From an uncultured Oscillospiraceae bacterium (GTDB lineage: Bacteria > Bacillota > Clostridia > Oscillospirales > Oscillospiraceae), in assembly GCA_900756575.1 (NCBI GenBank), contig CAAEKQ010000053.1:1-40550 (forward strand): a stretch of DNA of 40,550 nt. Reading direction: 5' to 3'. Below the pieces are notes generated by a model that had not been told where the DNA came from, made no database searches, and saw only the letters and a program-made list of their open reading frames with translations. Of this stretch, positions 1-8,830 are shown in pieces (position 1 is the first letter of the stretch; each line of letters starts with the position of its first letter). Made by a program: the position numbers and the translations under genes.

Positions 1-599
1 ATCTCTGCCGGGGTCTCGTAGGACGGGCCGGGGAAGTACATATAAACGCCTTCTTTTAGATCCATGCCCTGGGCCTTGGCCACATTCCGGGCAATCTCCT
101 GGAGCCGGGGGGTGTAGAGATGGGTGGCGTCCGGGAACCGAGTGCCGAATTCGTCCAGATTCTTGCCCCGGAGGGGAGAATCCATAAAGAACTTGATGTG
201 GTCGGTGATCAGGCAGATATCCCCCACCCGGAAGTCGAAGTTCACACCGCCGCAGGCGTTGGTAATCACCAGCTTGTCGCAGCCCAGCAGCCGCAGCACC
301 CGCAGGGGGAAGCAGACCTCCTCAAAGGTATAGCCCTCATAAGCATGGAGACGGCCCTGCATCACCGCAACCCGCTTGCCTGCCAGGGTGCCGAACACCA
401 GCTGGCCCTTATGGCCGGGAGCCGTGGAAACGGAGAATCCGGGGATCTCCTTGTAGGGAATCACAATGGGGTTCTCTGCCAGATCGGCCATATCGCCCAG
501 GCCGGAGCCCAAAATCATGGCAACCTCCGGCTGGAAGTCTCCAAGACGCTCGGCCACCACATCGGCTGCCTTACGGTAATCGGCAAAGGTATAACGCAT
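1..599 (-). CDS. punA: Purine nucleoside phosphorylase (3' end cut by window edge)
   Basis: Cleaves purine (deoxy)ribonucleosides with phosphate to the free base and (deoxy)ribose-1-phosphate, in cytosolic purine salvage. About 199 codons are visible and the C-terminus lies outside the window; family members are usually near 270 residues. Motifs seen in order: GSGLGDMADL near residue 30, GHKGQLVFG, MQGRLHAYEGY, TNACGGVN, GDICLITDHIKF, and GPSYETPAE at the window edge. These are the phosphate, ribose and base-binding signatures of the trimeric PNP family. The ATG at 599 follows an AAAGGATG ribosome site. The gene lies 26 nt after the nucleoside kinase and is probably in the same operon. The family call is firm; nucleoside specificity cannot be read from the fragment. 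Confidence 0.93.
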   Translation of the reverse strand, partial: MRYTFADYRKAADVVAERLGDFQPEVAMILGSGLGDMADLAENPIVIPYKEIPGFSVSTAPGHKGQLVFGTLAGKRVAVMQGRLHAYEGYTFEEVCFPLRVLRLLGCDKLVITNACGGVNFDFRVGDICLITDHIKFFMDSPLRGKNLDEFGTRFPDATHLYTPRLQEIARNVAKAQGMDLKEGVYMYFPGPSYETPAE

Positions 600-625
600 C
601 GCATTTCATCCTTTCGTTTGGTAAA

Positions 626-1555
626 TCACAACGGCATTGTGCCGATAAACTCTCTTAGAATCGAATCCACCGGAACCAGCCGGGAATCCAGAGGCGCAAT
701 ATGGGAAAGTCCCCGCAGAGCCGTTTGCACCGCATCATAGCCGGGAACGCTTTGGGGCAGCTCCCGCAGCAGGGGCACAATATAGGGCTGGAGCGTCTGG
801 AGCTCATAGCCCAGGGTGGTATCCACCACCCCATGAGCCTGAGCACGATGGGGCTCGATGTAAATTTTCTCACTGGAGAGTACATTGTCCCACAGCTGGA
901 GGCTGTACTCCGCCGTGGCGCCCCGGAACTGATGATCCCGAACAATTCGCCGCATGAGCCGCAGCTGCTGGGGCGTACAGAGCACCTGATCCCCCGTGCC
1001 AAAGGAGGATGTCGGGGCTACATATACACGGCACGCCTGGGGATGCTGCTGGGTAAACAACTCATTCAGGGCGTGAATACCCTCAAAAATGAACACGTCT
1101 CCCGGGGCAATGCCCAGATGAATACTTCTCCCCTCCAATCTGGAATGGATGGGGAAACTGTAAATGGGGATGTCGATGGGTTCTCCCCGCTCCAGCAGGG
1201 CAAAATGCTCGTTGAGCAGGGGGATATCCAGACAGCCCGGGGCCTCCAGGTCCCGCTGACCGTCGGGGGTCATGGGGAAATCCGGCGCACTCCAGGGCAG
1301 ATAGTAATTGTCCATGGAAACCAGATGGGCTGAGATGTCCTGAGCAATCAGCAAATCCCGAAGCCGCCGGCCGGAGGTGGTTTTACTGGAGCCTGACGGC
1401 CCGGACAGCAGTACCACCGGGGACAGCTCGCGGTTTTTTACCACCAGCTCCGCCACCTGGGCAATCTGGTCGCTATAATGCCGCTCCCAGGCGGAAATGG
1501 CGCCGGGGGCGTCGCTTTGCAGCTGCCGGTCAACTTCATGGAGATCATAGATCAC
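626..1555 (-). CDS. P-loop nucleoside (uridine-type) kinase
   Basis: Predicted cytosolic kinase that phosphorylates a nucleoside at the 5' position with a nucleoside triphosphate. Seen: a Walker A motif GPSGSSKTT near residues 52-60, a substrate-site motif SMDNYYLPW, and the Walker-B-like run FIFEGIHALNE typical of the uridine kinase/phosphoribulokinase family. Start choice: a longer reading exists from an ATG at 1582, but a GTG at 1555 overlaps the hemZ stop as GTGA and follows a strong GGGAGGTGAT site inside the hemZ end, so the 309-residue form is preferred. Many clostridial nucleoside kinases are longer, with an N-terminal TGS-like part; that part is absent here. Adjacent PNP supports a role in nucleoside salvage. 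Exact substrate unknown. Confidence 0.85.
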   Translation of the reverse strand: MIYDLHEVDRQLQSDAPGAISAWERHYSDQIAQVAELVVKNRELSPVVLLSGPSGSSKTTSGRRLRDLLIAQDISAHLVSMDNYYLPWSAPDFPMTPDGQRDLEAPGCLDIPLLNEHFALLERGEPIDIPIYSFPIHSRLEGRSIHLGIAPGDVFIFEGIHALNELFTQQHPQACRVYVAPTSSFGTGDQVLCTPQQLRLMRRIVRDHQFRGATAEYSLQLWDNVLSSEKIYIEPHRAQAHGVVDTTLGYELQTLQPYIVPLLRELPQSVPGYDAVQTALRGLSHIAPLDSRLVPVDSILREFIGTMPL

Positions 1556-2991
1556 AGGATCACCTCCCGCTTTTTGCGGCATATCTCGTCAATGTCCCGG
1601 ATGTATTCCTGGGGATATTTCGGATTGGTCAAACGGCTGACCTGGGTACCGGAAATGGTCTTGGTTACGCCGCCGGAGCCCAGGGACAGAATGGAGTGGA
1701 GTTCCTCCATCATATATATATTGTAAAGATTATCGTATCCATGCCTGCTCCAGCCCACATTTTCAAAGCTGCCGGTCATATATTTCTGCCGGTAGAGATA
1801 ATAGGGATGGTAGCCCGCCGCCCGCAGAGAATGGGACGCATAGGTCAGCATTTCTTCCACCATGGGCGCAGTGGGAAGCGTGGCGCGCTTTTCATAATAC
1901 AGCGTCGCCGCTTTTTTCAGCGCCAGGGTATGGACGGTGATATTGGTGGGCGCAAGCGACAGCACCTGTTCCATGGTATGCCGGAAGCCCTCCGGCGTGT
2001 CACCGGGAAGGCCCGCAATTAAATCCATATTGATGTCCGTATGCCCTGCCGCCACCGCCTGGTCATAGGCCCGGAGAATGTCTCCGCTGGTGTGGCTGCG
2101 GCCCATAATGGCAAGCACCCGGTCGTCCATGGTCTGGGGGTTGATGCTGATTCGGGTGGCCCCTTCCTCATGAATGGTCAGGAGCTTTTCAGGGTTCAGG
2201 GTGTCCGGTCTGCCCGCCTCCACGGTGAATTCCAGACATTCCGACAGGTCAAAGGCCGAATGGAGCTTTCGAAGCAGCCAGCGCAGTTCTTCCGCCGAAA
2301 GGGTGGTGGGCGTTCCGCCGCCGATATAGACGGTGCGAATCCGGTGGGGGCGCTGCTTTAGCCCCTCTGCCGCCGCGTCGATCTCCTGCTCCAGTGCTTT
2401 CAGATACACGGGAATGAGCTTTCTGGACTTTTCTGTTGCCGCAGAGACAAAGCTGCAATAGATGCAGCGGGTGGGGCAGAACGGAATGCCCACATACAGG
2501 GAGATATCCCCCTCCTGCTGCCTTGCCAATGCCGCCATGGTGGATTCCGCCGCATCCAGGCACAATTCCCGCCGCTGTGGGGCCACATCATAGACCTCCC
2601 GCAGCATCCGATCCGCCGAAGCCCGGTTGCCCCCGGCGATGAGATGCCGGGACACCAGCTTTGTGGGCCGAACCCCGGACAGCGCGCCCCAGGACGGCGG
2701 TGCATCCAGAAAATGCAGCGCCGCCCGATAAAAGCTCTGCCGCAGGATCTGCCGCCGAAGCGGTTCCGTCGCCGCATCCGTTTTGCAGCGGGCGATTCCC
2801 CGGGCGGTTTCGCCGTCCCGGGTGATTTTTGCCGTGGCAGTGATCCAGGTTTCGCCCTGGGACAGCACGGAGATTGCACCGTCGCCGGAGAAATCCGTTT
2901 CCACATATTCGATTTTTTCCTGAGGGAACAGAATCAGAGCCAGTTGTTCCATGGCATAACGGTTGTCATGCCCAATGAGTCTGAGCTTCAT
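1552..2991 (-). CDS. hemZ: HemZ-type radical SAM protein (coproporphyrinogen dehydrogenase family)
   Basis: Predicted oxygen-independent, coproporphyrinogen-oxidase-related radical SAM enzyme of 479 residues. Seen: an N-terminal HemZ-specific part (about 1-160), then GIPFCPTRCIYCSF with the CxxxCxxC ligands of the 4Fe-4S cluster, the YIGGGTPTTL SAM-binding motif, and a HemN-like C-terminal part. The fourth cysteine that follows the cluster motif in bona fide HemN (CxxxCxxCxC) is not present here; serine-phenylalanine follows instead. Catalytic decarboxylation therefore cannot be assumed. It overlaps the MBL-hydrolase stop by an ATGA and shows no strong ribosome site of its own, so it is probably translationally coupled. 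No other heme biosynthesis genes are in the window. Alternative: another HemN-like radical SAM function. Confidence 0.85.
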   Translation of the reverse strand: MKLRLIGHDNRYAMEQLALILFPQEKIEYVETDFSGDGAISVLSQGETWITATAKITRDGETARGIARCKTDAATEPLRRQILRQSFYRAALHFLDAPPSWGALSGVRPTKLVSRHLIAGGNRASADRMLREVYDVAPQRRELCLDAAESTMAALARQQEGDISLYVGIPFCPTRCIYCSFVSAATEKSRKLIPVYLKALEQEIDAAAEGLKQRPHRIRTVYIGGGTPTTLSAEELRWLLRKLHSAFDLSECLEFTVEAGRPDTLNPEKLLTIHEEGATRISINPQTMDDRVLAIMGRSHTSGDILRAYDQAVAAGHTDINMDLIAGLPGDTPEGFRHTMEQVLSLAPTNITVHTLALKKAATLYYEKRATLPTAPMVEEMLTYASHSLRAAGYHPYYLYRQKYMTGSFENVGWSRHGYDNLYNIYMMEELHSILSLGSGGVTKTISGTQVSRLTNPKYPQEYIRDIDEICRKKREVIL

Positions 2992-3602
2992 CCTAGCGCC
3001 GACTGCATGAACATATTGGTTTTCCGCTCCCGCTCCAGGGTGGTGGAACCGGTATGTCCCGAAAGCACCGTATAGTCGCCCCTCAGCTCATAGAGCCGCC
3101 GGAGGGACGCGCACATCTCCGTCCAGCTGCCGCCGGGGAAATCCGTCCGACCGCAGGAGCCCTGGAACAGGGTATCCCCGGAGAAAATCACGTCTCCCGC
3201 AATCAGGCAGACGGAGCCGGGGGTATGACCGGGGGTCTCCAGCACCCGGAAGGTGATGGAATCCATGGTGACGGTGTCGCCGTCCTTCCAGTCGGTCACC
3301 ATCTCCGGATCCAGGGCCACGTTCTCATGGAACACGGCCTCCAGCTCCAGATCCTTGTGAGACATATAGACCTTCGGCTCCGTGCCGCAGGTTTCCATCA
3401 GCTCCGGCACACCGGTGATGTGGTCAAAATGCCCGTGGGTCAGGAGAATAAATTGAAGGGTCAGGCCGTTCTTCCGGAGACGATCCGAAAGATATGCGCC
3501 GTCGTCGCCGGGATCAATGACCGCGGCGTTTTTCGTGTTCTCGTCCCAGACGATGTAGCAGTTGGTCATCAGCTGGCCCACCTGCTGTACTTCTATTTTC
3601 AT
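2988..3602 (-). CDS. MBL-fold metallo-hydrolase (glyoxalase II-like)
   Basis: Small cytosolic metallo-beta-lactamase-fold hydrolase of 204 residues. The metal-site motif THGHFDH lies near residue 60, with GHTPGS and FSGDTLF further on and a final SGHTG. This layout matches single-domain glyoxalase II/YcbL-like hydrolases, which act on thioesters such as S-lactoylglutathione analogues; the substrate here is unknown. Start choice: an upstream ATG at 3620 is in frame, but the AAAGGAG that covers it serves the ATG at 3602 with good spacing, and the protein then begins as family members do (MKIEVQQVG). Its stop overlaps the hemZ start by four bases. There is a 54-nt gap after dtd. Confidence 0.88.
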   Translation of the reverse strand: MKIEVQQVGQLMTNCYIVWDENTKNAAVIDPGDDGAYLSDRLRKNGLTLQFILLTHGHFDHITGVPELMETCGTEPKVYMSHKDLELEAVFHENVALDPEMVTDWKDGDTVTMDSITFRVLETPGHTPGSVCLIAGDVIFSGDTLFQGSCGRTDFPGGSWTEMCASLRRLYELRGDYTVLSGHTGSTTLERERKTNMFMQSALG

Positions 3603-3656
3603 TGGAATTGCTCCTTTCATGGGGAGATTCGTTGTATATTTTCTTCGAAAACGCTG

Positions 3657-4103
3657 TTACAGCTCCTTCGAATCCACAATCAGCGTCACCGGCCCGTCAT
3701 TTACCGACTCCACCATCATATGCGCGCCAAACATGCCACGCTGCGGCGGATAACCCAGTGTCTCGCACTGCTGCAAAAACCGCTCATATAGTGCCTCGGC
3801 CTTCTCCGGCGCCGCTGCACCGAAGAAATCCGGACGGCGGCCCTTTTTGCAGCTGCCATACAGGGTAAACTGGCTCACCACCAGCACCTGACCGTTCACC
3901 GCCTCCAGGCCCAGATTCATTTTCCCCTGGTCGTCGGTAAAAATCCGCAGACTCAGGAGCTTTTTGCACAGCTTGTCACAATCCTGCTCCGTATCCTCGG
4001 GGCCAACCCCCAGAAGGATCAGGAAGCCCCGTCCGATCTGCCCGGTGACCATCCCGTCCACTGTGACCGTGGCGGAGGAAACCCGGGTCAATACCGCCCG
4101 CAT
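3657..4103 (-). CDS. dtd: D-aminoacyl-tRNA deacylase
   Basis: Removes D-amino acids (and glycine from tRNA-Ala) mis-charged onto tRNA, protecting translation. At 148 residues it has the standard length. Seen: N-terminal MRAVLTRVSSATV, the catalytic SQFTLYG motif near residues 78-84, and the cross-subunit NDGPVT motif near the C-terminus, both diagnostic of the DTD fold. Its ATG overlaps the rel stop by one base (TGATG), so it is translationally coupled to rel. A rel-dtd pair is common in Firmicutes. Nothing odd is seen apart from GAHMMVES where many homologues have an aspartate in GADM. Confidence 0.96.
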   Translation of the reverse strand: MRAVLTRVSSATVTVDGMVTGQIGRGFLILLGVGPEDTEQDCDKLCKKLLSLRIFTDDQGKMNLGLEAVNGQVLVVSQFTLYGSCKKGRRPDFFGAAAPEKAEALYERFLQQCETLGYPPQRGMFGAHMMVESVNDGPVTLIVDSKEL

Positions 4104-6289
4104 CAGTGATGCCCCCGGCGGACGTTTTTCACGCCCTTAATGGCGGACAGACGGGAACGAACGGCGTTGAGCTCGGTAACATTCTGCACCTCCACGGTAA
4201 CGGAAATGGTGCAGCCGCCCTTGCCGTCGGAACGGGCATTGAGCTCGGAACATTTGAGCTTCATGGAGGAGATCACCATGGCCGCATCCAGCGCAAGGCC
4301 GTCGCGATCCTGACAGGTCAGCTCAAAGGATGTGGAGAAGCTCTCCATGGGCATGGAAGCCCAAACAACCTTCACCCATCTGCCGGAGTTCTCCGGAGAC
4401 GCGGCACCGGCAGCGTTGGGACAGTCCCTTCTATGGACGGAGACGCCGAAGCCCTTGGTGATAAAGCCCACAATATCGTCTCCCGGAACCGGCGTGCAGC
4501 ACCGGGCAAACTTAATCATACAGTTGTCGATGTCCTCCACGATCACGCCGGAAGTAGCCTGCTTGGGCTTATAGCTGATGGACGTGGGATCCTTGGGATT
4601 TCCATCGGCAGCCTCGGCGGCCTCCTTCTTGCTGAACCGGAGGATCTCGTCCTTGATCCGGTTTACGGCCTTTACTGCGGTCAGTCCGCCGTAGCCAATG
4701 GCCGCATACATATCATCCATATTGGTAAAGGAGAGCTTTTTCAACAGCAGGGGCTGGAGGGTATCATTGTTTATAAGACTGGGGGCTACACCGATCCGGC
4801 GCAGCTCCTCCTCAAAGCTCTGCTTGCCGTTGACCACATTTTCCTCCCGGCGCTCCTTCTTGTACCACTGACGAATCTTGATCCGCGCCTGGTTGGACTT
4901 ACAAAGGCTCAGCCAATCCCGGCTGGGGCCCTTGGCGGACTTGGAGGTGATGACCTCCACAATGTCGCCGTTCTGGAGAATGGTATCGTAGTTGACGATT
5001 CGATGGTTTACCTTGGCGCCCACCATATGGTTGCCTACCTCGGAATGGATGGCATAGGCAAAGTCGATGGGGGTAGAGCCCGCAGGCAGTGAAATGACCT
5101 CGCCCCGGGGGGTAAAGACGAACACCTCGTCGTCAAACATATCAATTTTCAGGCTGGAAATAAAGTCCTCCGCCTCGGAATCCTGCTGATTTTCCAGCAG
5201 TCGGCGTACCCACTCAAACTGTTCCTCACCGCCGGCGGACTGAATGCCCTCTTTATATTTCCAGTGGGCCGCGATGCCGTATTCCGCGGTATGATGCATC
5301 TGGGCGGTACGGATCTGCACCTCAAAGGGGATGCCCTCCGAGCCGATGACCGTGGTGTGCAGGGACTGGTAGCCATTGGGCTTGGGGGTGGAAATATAGT
5401 CCTTAAACCGTCCGGGCACCAGATTAAACAGATCGTGAATATGACCCAGCACGTTGTAGCAGTCGGCGATATCGTCCACAATCACCCGGAAGGCATAGAG
5501 ATCATAGACCTCGTCCAGGGTTTTGTTCTGGGAATACATCTTCCGGTAGATGGAGTAGATGTGCTTCACCCGGCCGTAGATCTGAAACTTAATGCCGTTT
5601 TCCCGCAGTCGGTTTTCAATCTTTTCCCGGATGGAGGCCATCAGCTGGGCGTTTTCCGCTTCCTTTTCGTCCAGCTGCTTGGAGATTTCCTCATAGCCCA
5701 CGGGATCGAGGTACTTGAGGGACGTATCCTCCAGCTCCCACTTGATCTTCTGCATTCCCAGCCGATGGGCCAGGGGGGCATAGATCTCCATGGTCTCCAG
5801 GGATTTGCTCCGCTGCTTCTCCGGAGTCTGGTATTGCAGGGTGCGGGTGTTGTGGAGCCGGTCGGCAATTTTAATTAGAATGACCCGGATATCCTTGCTC
5901 ATGGCCAGGAACATCTTCCGGAGGTTCTCCATCTGCTCCTCTTCCATGGACTGAAAATTCACCCGGGTCAGCTTCGTGACGCCCTCCACCAGATCCGCCA
6001 CGGTTTTGCCGAACCGGCGGGCGATTTCCTCATGGCTGGCATCGGTGTCTTCGATGCAGTCGTGGAGCAGGGCCGCCAGAATCGCGTCGGTGTCCAGGCC
6101 CATCTCCGCCACGATTTCCGCCACGGAAAGGGGATGGATGATATAGGGGGAGCCGTCCTTCCGAAGCTGACCGTCATGTTTTTGGGCCGCATACTGATAG
6201 CCGGCGTCCACCAGCTCCATGTCCACATGGGGCGTATATTTTTCAATGGCAGCTTTCATCGCCGCATAGTGTTTGGATACGGATTCCAT
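4103..6289 (-). CDS. rel: Bifunctional (p)ppGpp synthetase/hydrolase Rel
   Basis: Makes and degrades the alarmone (p)ppGpp in the stringent response at the ribosome. Domain order: HD hydrolase domain with LLHDCIEDT (H76-D77), nucleotidyltransferase domain with RFKD near 294-297 and PKPNGYQSLHT, TGS domain near 380-450, a zinc-finger/RIS region with CCTPVPGD, and a C-terminal ACT domain (about 655-728). The RFKD form of the RxKD motif together with an intact HD site is typical of bifunctional Rel rather than synthetase-only RelA. Start choice: a GTG at 6298 is possible, but the GAGAGG site spaces correctly to the ATG at 6289, giving 728 residues. It starts one base after the recJ stop and continues into dtd. 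Confidence 0.97.
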   Translation of the reverse strand: MESVSKHYAAMKAAIEKYTPHVDMELVDAGYQYAAQKHDGQLRKDGSPYIIHPLSVAEIVAEMGLDTDAILAALLHDCIEDTDASHEEIARRFGKTVADLVEGVTKLTRVNFQSMEEEQMENLRKMFLAMSKDIRVILIKIADRLHNTRTLQYQTPEKQRSKSLETMEIYAPLAHRLGMQKIKWELEDTSLKYLDPVGYEEISKQLDEKEAENAQLMASIREKIENRLRENGIKFQIYGRVKHIYSIYRKMYSQNKTLDEVYDLYAFRVIVDDIADCYNVLGHIHDLFNLVPGRFKDYISTPKPNGYQSLHTTVIGSEGIPFEVQIRTAQMHHTAEYGIAAHWKYKEGIQSAGGEEQFEWVRRLLENQQDSEAEDFISSLKIDMFDDEVFVFTPRGEVISLPAGSTPIDFAYAIHSEVGNHMVGAKVNHRIVNYDTILQNGDIVEVITSKSAKGPSRDWLSLCKSNQARIKIRQWYKKERREENVVNGKQSFEEELRRIGVAPSLINNDTLQPLLLKKLSFTNMDDMYAAIGYGGLTAVKAVNRIKDEILRFSKKEAAEAADGNPKDPTSISYKPKQATSGVIVEDIDNCMIKFARCCTPVPGDDIVGFITKGFGVSVHRRDCPNAAGAASPENSGRWVKVVWASMPMESFSTSFELTCQDRDGLALDAAMVISSMKLKCSELNARSDGKGGCTISVTVEVQNVTELNAVRSRLSAIKGVKNVRRGHH

Positions 6290-6290
6290 G

Positions 6291-8354
6291 TCAGTCACCT
6301 CTCTTTTGGTTTCTCAGCCGCAGCAGAATTGCGGAATTCTCCAGATCCACCTTCCCGGGGCCCGGGGTCAGACGGATGGTCATCGCGTGAGTGCCGGATT
6401 CCAGCTGAATCAGCCCCCGCTCCGCCAGTACATCCAGGCAGATGCGGGTGCGCACAAAGCTCACCGGCATTCCGGCGCTCCGTGCAATCTTCCGGGACAG
6501 CACCGTAAATTCATCCATTACGCTGCCCCCGGCGCTGTTGTCCCGGAGATAGCGCCACACTGCCGCAAATTCCCGGCGGGGTGGGATCAAGCTATCCCAA
6601 TCCAAATTCTCCGCCCCGTTTCCCACAAGGCAGGCATATATCTTTCTCTCCCGCTCCATAGCCTGACGGCAGGCAAGGCTCGGGCGAATATCGGTAATGT
6701 TCAGCTGTACGGTGCGCAGACCCCGGAATTCATTGATCTGGGGGCTGAACGCCACCTCGACCACATCACCCAGGGCAATGGCCGCCTTACAGGCGGTGGT
6801 GGAGAAGAAAATGCCATCCAACATCCGTCCATGGCGGCTCAGCCGCAGCTTCAGGTGTTTTCCGCCGCCCACTTCGCTGAGCTGCTCCACCCGCATTCCC
6901 TCCAAATAAAGAAGCGGGCGGGGGCAAGAGGCGCCAAAGGGCTCCAGCTCTTCCAATGCCGTCACATTGGCCGTGGTCAAAAGCTCCGGCAAAACGGCGC
7001 AGTCCAACTCCAGCGCCGAACCCTCGGGATGGGACAGGCGATAGGCCCGGGCCAGCTCCGTTACCTGACGGCGAAATTCGGGAATATTCTCCCGCAGAAT
7101 CGTAAAGCCCGCCGCCAGCTCATGGCCGCCGAAATTCTGGAGCAAGGGCTCCAGTTTTTCCAGGGTCGAAAACAGCGGAAAATTGCCGTAGCTCCGGGAC
7201 GAAGCCTTTCCGGAATCGCCACTGAGGCAAATCAGAAACACCGGGCAACCGTATTCCTCGGCCAGCCGGGAGGCCACAATGCCCACCACGCCCTGATGCC
7301 AGTGTTCCCCGGCCAATACAATGGCGTCGGGGTTCTGAACCCCCTCCAGCATCGCTACAGCATCTGCATAGATTTCCGCTTCAATGGCCTGGCGTTGCCG
7401 GTTGAGCCGGCATAGCTGCGCCGCCAATTGGGCCGCTTCTTCCCGGTCCTGGGTCATAAACAGCTCTGCCGCCAGCTCCACCTTGCCCATGCGCCCTGCG
7501 GCGTTGATTCTGGGGGCAAGGGTATAGCCCACCGTAGAGGATGTAACGCTGCCGGGGGTGATCTGGCATTCCCGCATCAGCGCCAGAATGCCCGCCCGGT
7601 GGGAATGCTGCATGGCCGCAATGCCCGCAGTGACCATCACGCGGTTTTCACTGACCAGGGGCATCACATCCGCCACTGTGCCAAGGCTGACCAAATCGCA
7701 GTATTCCCGGAAAACCCGCTGCTGATCCCCCAATACCGCCGAGGCAACCTTAAAGGCCACGCCAACCCCCGCCAAATGGGGGAACGGATACTGGGAATCG
7801 TGTCGATGGGGATTCACCACCGCCACCGCGTCGGGCAGGTCGGTTTTGCACTCATGGTGGTCGGTGACGATCAGGTCAATGCCCAGCTCCCGGCAGAGCT
7901 TTGCTTCCTCCACCGCAGTAATGCCGCAGTCCACCGTGATAATCAGGCTGACCCCCTGGTCCTTTAGGCCACGAATGGCCGGTTCGTTGAGGCCGTAGCC
8001 CTCCTCCAGCCGGGCGGGGATATACCAGGTGCAGTCTGCCCCCTGTTTTGTTAGAAAATCCGTCAAAAGACAGGTGGAGGTAATCCCGTCCACATCGTAG
8101 TCACCGTATACTGCAATCCGCTCTCCCGCCGCAATGGCCTGACGGATCCGGCTGACTGCCTTGTGGATATCCGGCATGGTCATGGGATCCAGCAGCGGCC
8201 CATGCCCGGAGGAAAGAAAGCCGGCAGCTTTTTCAGGGGTATCATATCCGCGGGAAACCAATACGGCGGCAGCCAAAGGTGAGATTCCGGCGGCGGAGAG
8301 TGCCGCCGTGCGTTCCCCGTCAATGGGGGAGACATTCCAAGTGCCGTATTTCAA
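6291..8354 (-). CDS. recJ: Single-stranded-DNA-specific exonuclease RecJ
   Basis: A 5'-3' exonuclease on single-stranded DNA, acting in recombination and mismatch/base-excision repair. At 687 residues it is longer than E. coli RecJ and in the range of clostridial forms. Seen: AVYGDYDVDG (DHH-family motif I) near residue 80, the DHH motif as IVTDHHE near 160, a DHHA1 part with FGGHELAAGF, and a C-terminal OB-fold part. The start is TTG: the only in-frame codons between the upstream stop and this TTG are non-start codons. A strong sigma-A-like promoter lies just upstream (8389-8417), making recJ the first gene of the operon recJ-rel-dtd-MBL-hemZ-kinase-pnp. Confidence 0.96.
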   Translation of the reverse strand: MKYGTWNVSPIDGERTAALSAAGISPLAAAVLVSRGYDTPEKAAGFLSSGHGPLLDPMTMPDIHKAVSRIRQAIAAGERIAVYGDYDVDGITSTCLLTDFLTKQGADCTWYIPARLEEGYGLNEPAIRGLKDQGVSLIITVDCGITAVEEAKLCRELGIDLIVTDHHECKTDLPDAVAVVNPHRHDSQYPFPHLAGVGVAFKVASAVLGDQQRVFREYCDLVSLGTVADVMPLVSENRVMVTAGIAAMQHSHRAGILALMRECQITPGSVTSSTVGYTLAPRINAAGRMGKVELAAELFMTQDREEAAQLAAQLCRLNRQRQAIEAEIYADAVAMLEGVQNPDAIVLAGEHWHQGVVGIVASRLAEEYGCPVFLICLSGDSGKASSRSYGNFPLFSTLEKLEPLLQNFGGHELAAGFTILRENIPEFRRQVTELARAYRLSHPEGSALELDCAVLPELLTTANVTALEELEPFGASCPRPLLYLEGMRVEQLSEVGGGKHLKLRLSRHGRMLDGIFFSTTACKAAIALGDVVEVAFSPQINEFRGLRTVQLNITDIRPSLACRQAMERERKIYACLVGNGAENLDWDSLIPPRREFAAVWRYLRDNSAGGSVMDEFTVLSRKIARSAGMPVSFVRTRICLDVLAERGLIQLESGTHAMTIRLTPGPGKVDLENSAILLRLRNQKRGD

Positions 8355-8588
8355 TTTTGATGCACATCCATATCATATATTTCTAATCATTATAACAAAG
8401 AAAGGCTGAAATCTCAACCGGTTTCCGTAATCTTTGCCGCCCTGGCCCGCGCAATTTCCCGTCTGGCAGGATTGCCTTGTGACCGCAATATGGCCCCTGC
8501 TCCACCAAAATGGCTTTCAGCCAATTTTCAGGGTGCATATTGTTCACAAGTTGGTTGATTTGCACAGAAAATATTGAAAAATCGCCCC
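8355..8588. other. Gene-poor stretch upstream of recJ
   Basis: Apart from the recJ promoter, no gene can be supported here. Two overlapping short minus-strand readings exist (a 60-codon frame at 8383-8565 and a 35-codon TTG frame ending in the recJ -35 box); neither has a convincing ribosome site or recognisable family. The stretch may be decayed sequence that belongs with the gene fragment immediately to the right. Confidence 0.5.
8389..8417 (-). promoter_or_regulatory. Promoter of the recJ operon
   Basis: On the minus strand a TTGAGA -35 box (8412-8417) and a perfect TATAAT -10 box (8389-8394) are separated by exactly 17 nt. The -10 lies about 35 nt before the recJ start codon. Confidence 0.8.
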
Positions 8589-8736
8589 GGAGCTGGTATA
8601 TTTACTCCATAAGAGCGAGGAAACCTCCGGCGGTCTGTCCGGCGGCACCATTGCAGGCATCGTGATCGCGGTGATTGCAGTCATCGCCGTGGTAGCTGTG
8701 GTGCTCAAGAAACGCGCTTCGAAGAATGAAAAGTAA
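8589..8736 (+). pseudogene. C-terminal membrane-anchor fragment of a lost gene
   Basis: A plus-strand frame ends at a TAA at 8734-8736 and encodes a Gly/Ser-rich linker (SGGLSGG), one very hydrophobic segment of about 20 residues rich in Val/Ile/Ala, and a basic tail (KKRASKNEK). This is the classic C-terminal anchor of a larger secreted or surface protein. Upstream, the frame is closed by a TGA about 50 nt earlier, and no ATG/GTG with a ribosome site precedes the linker. An intact intrinsic terminator follows at 8768-8811. The simplest reading is a 3' remnant left by deletion of most of a plus-strand gene. What the full protein was cannot be told. A real tiny membrane protein is less likely for lack of a start. 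Confidence 0.6.
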
Positions 8737-8767
8737 TCACTTCTCGTTCTGACTATATCCATAACCA

Positions 8768-8811
8768 CTCAGGCGCTGCCGCGATTTTTCGCAGCAGCGC
8801 CTGAGACTTTT
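8768..8811 (+). terminator. Intrinsic terminator after the gene fragment
   Basis: A perfect 12-bp stem (CTCAGGCGCTGC with its complement at 8794-8805) is followed by ACTTTTT on the plus strand. There is no T-run on the minus side, so it served the plus-strand gene whose 3' fragment lies just upstream. Confidence 0.85.
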
Positions 8812-8830
8812 TACTGGATTTATTTTTTCG

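Noticed and set aside
8383..8565. A 60-codon minus-strand frame upstream of recJ, and an overlapping 35-codon TTG frame
   Set aside because: Both run into the recJ promoter boxes, lack convincing ribosome sites and match no family I recognise. Possibly decayed coding sequence, but not supportable as genes.
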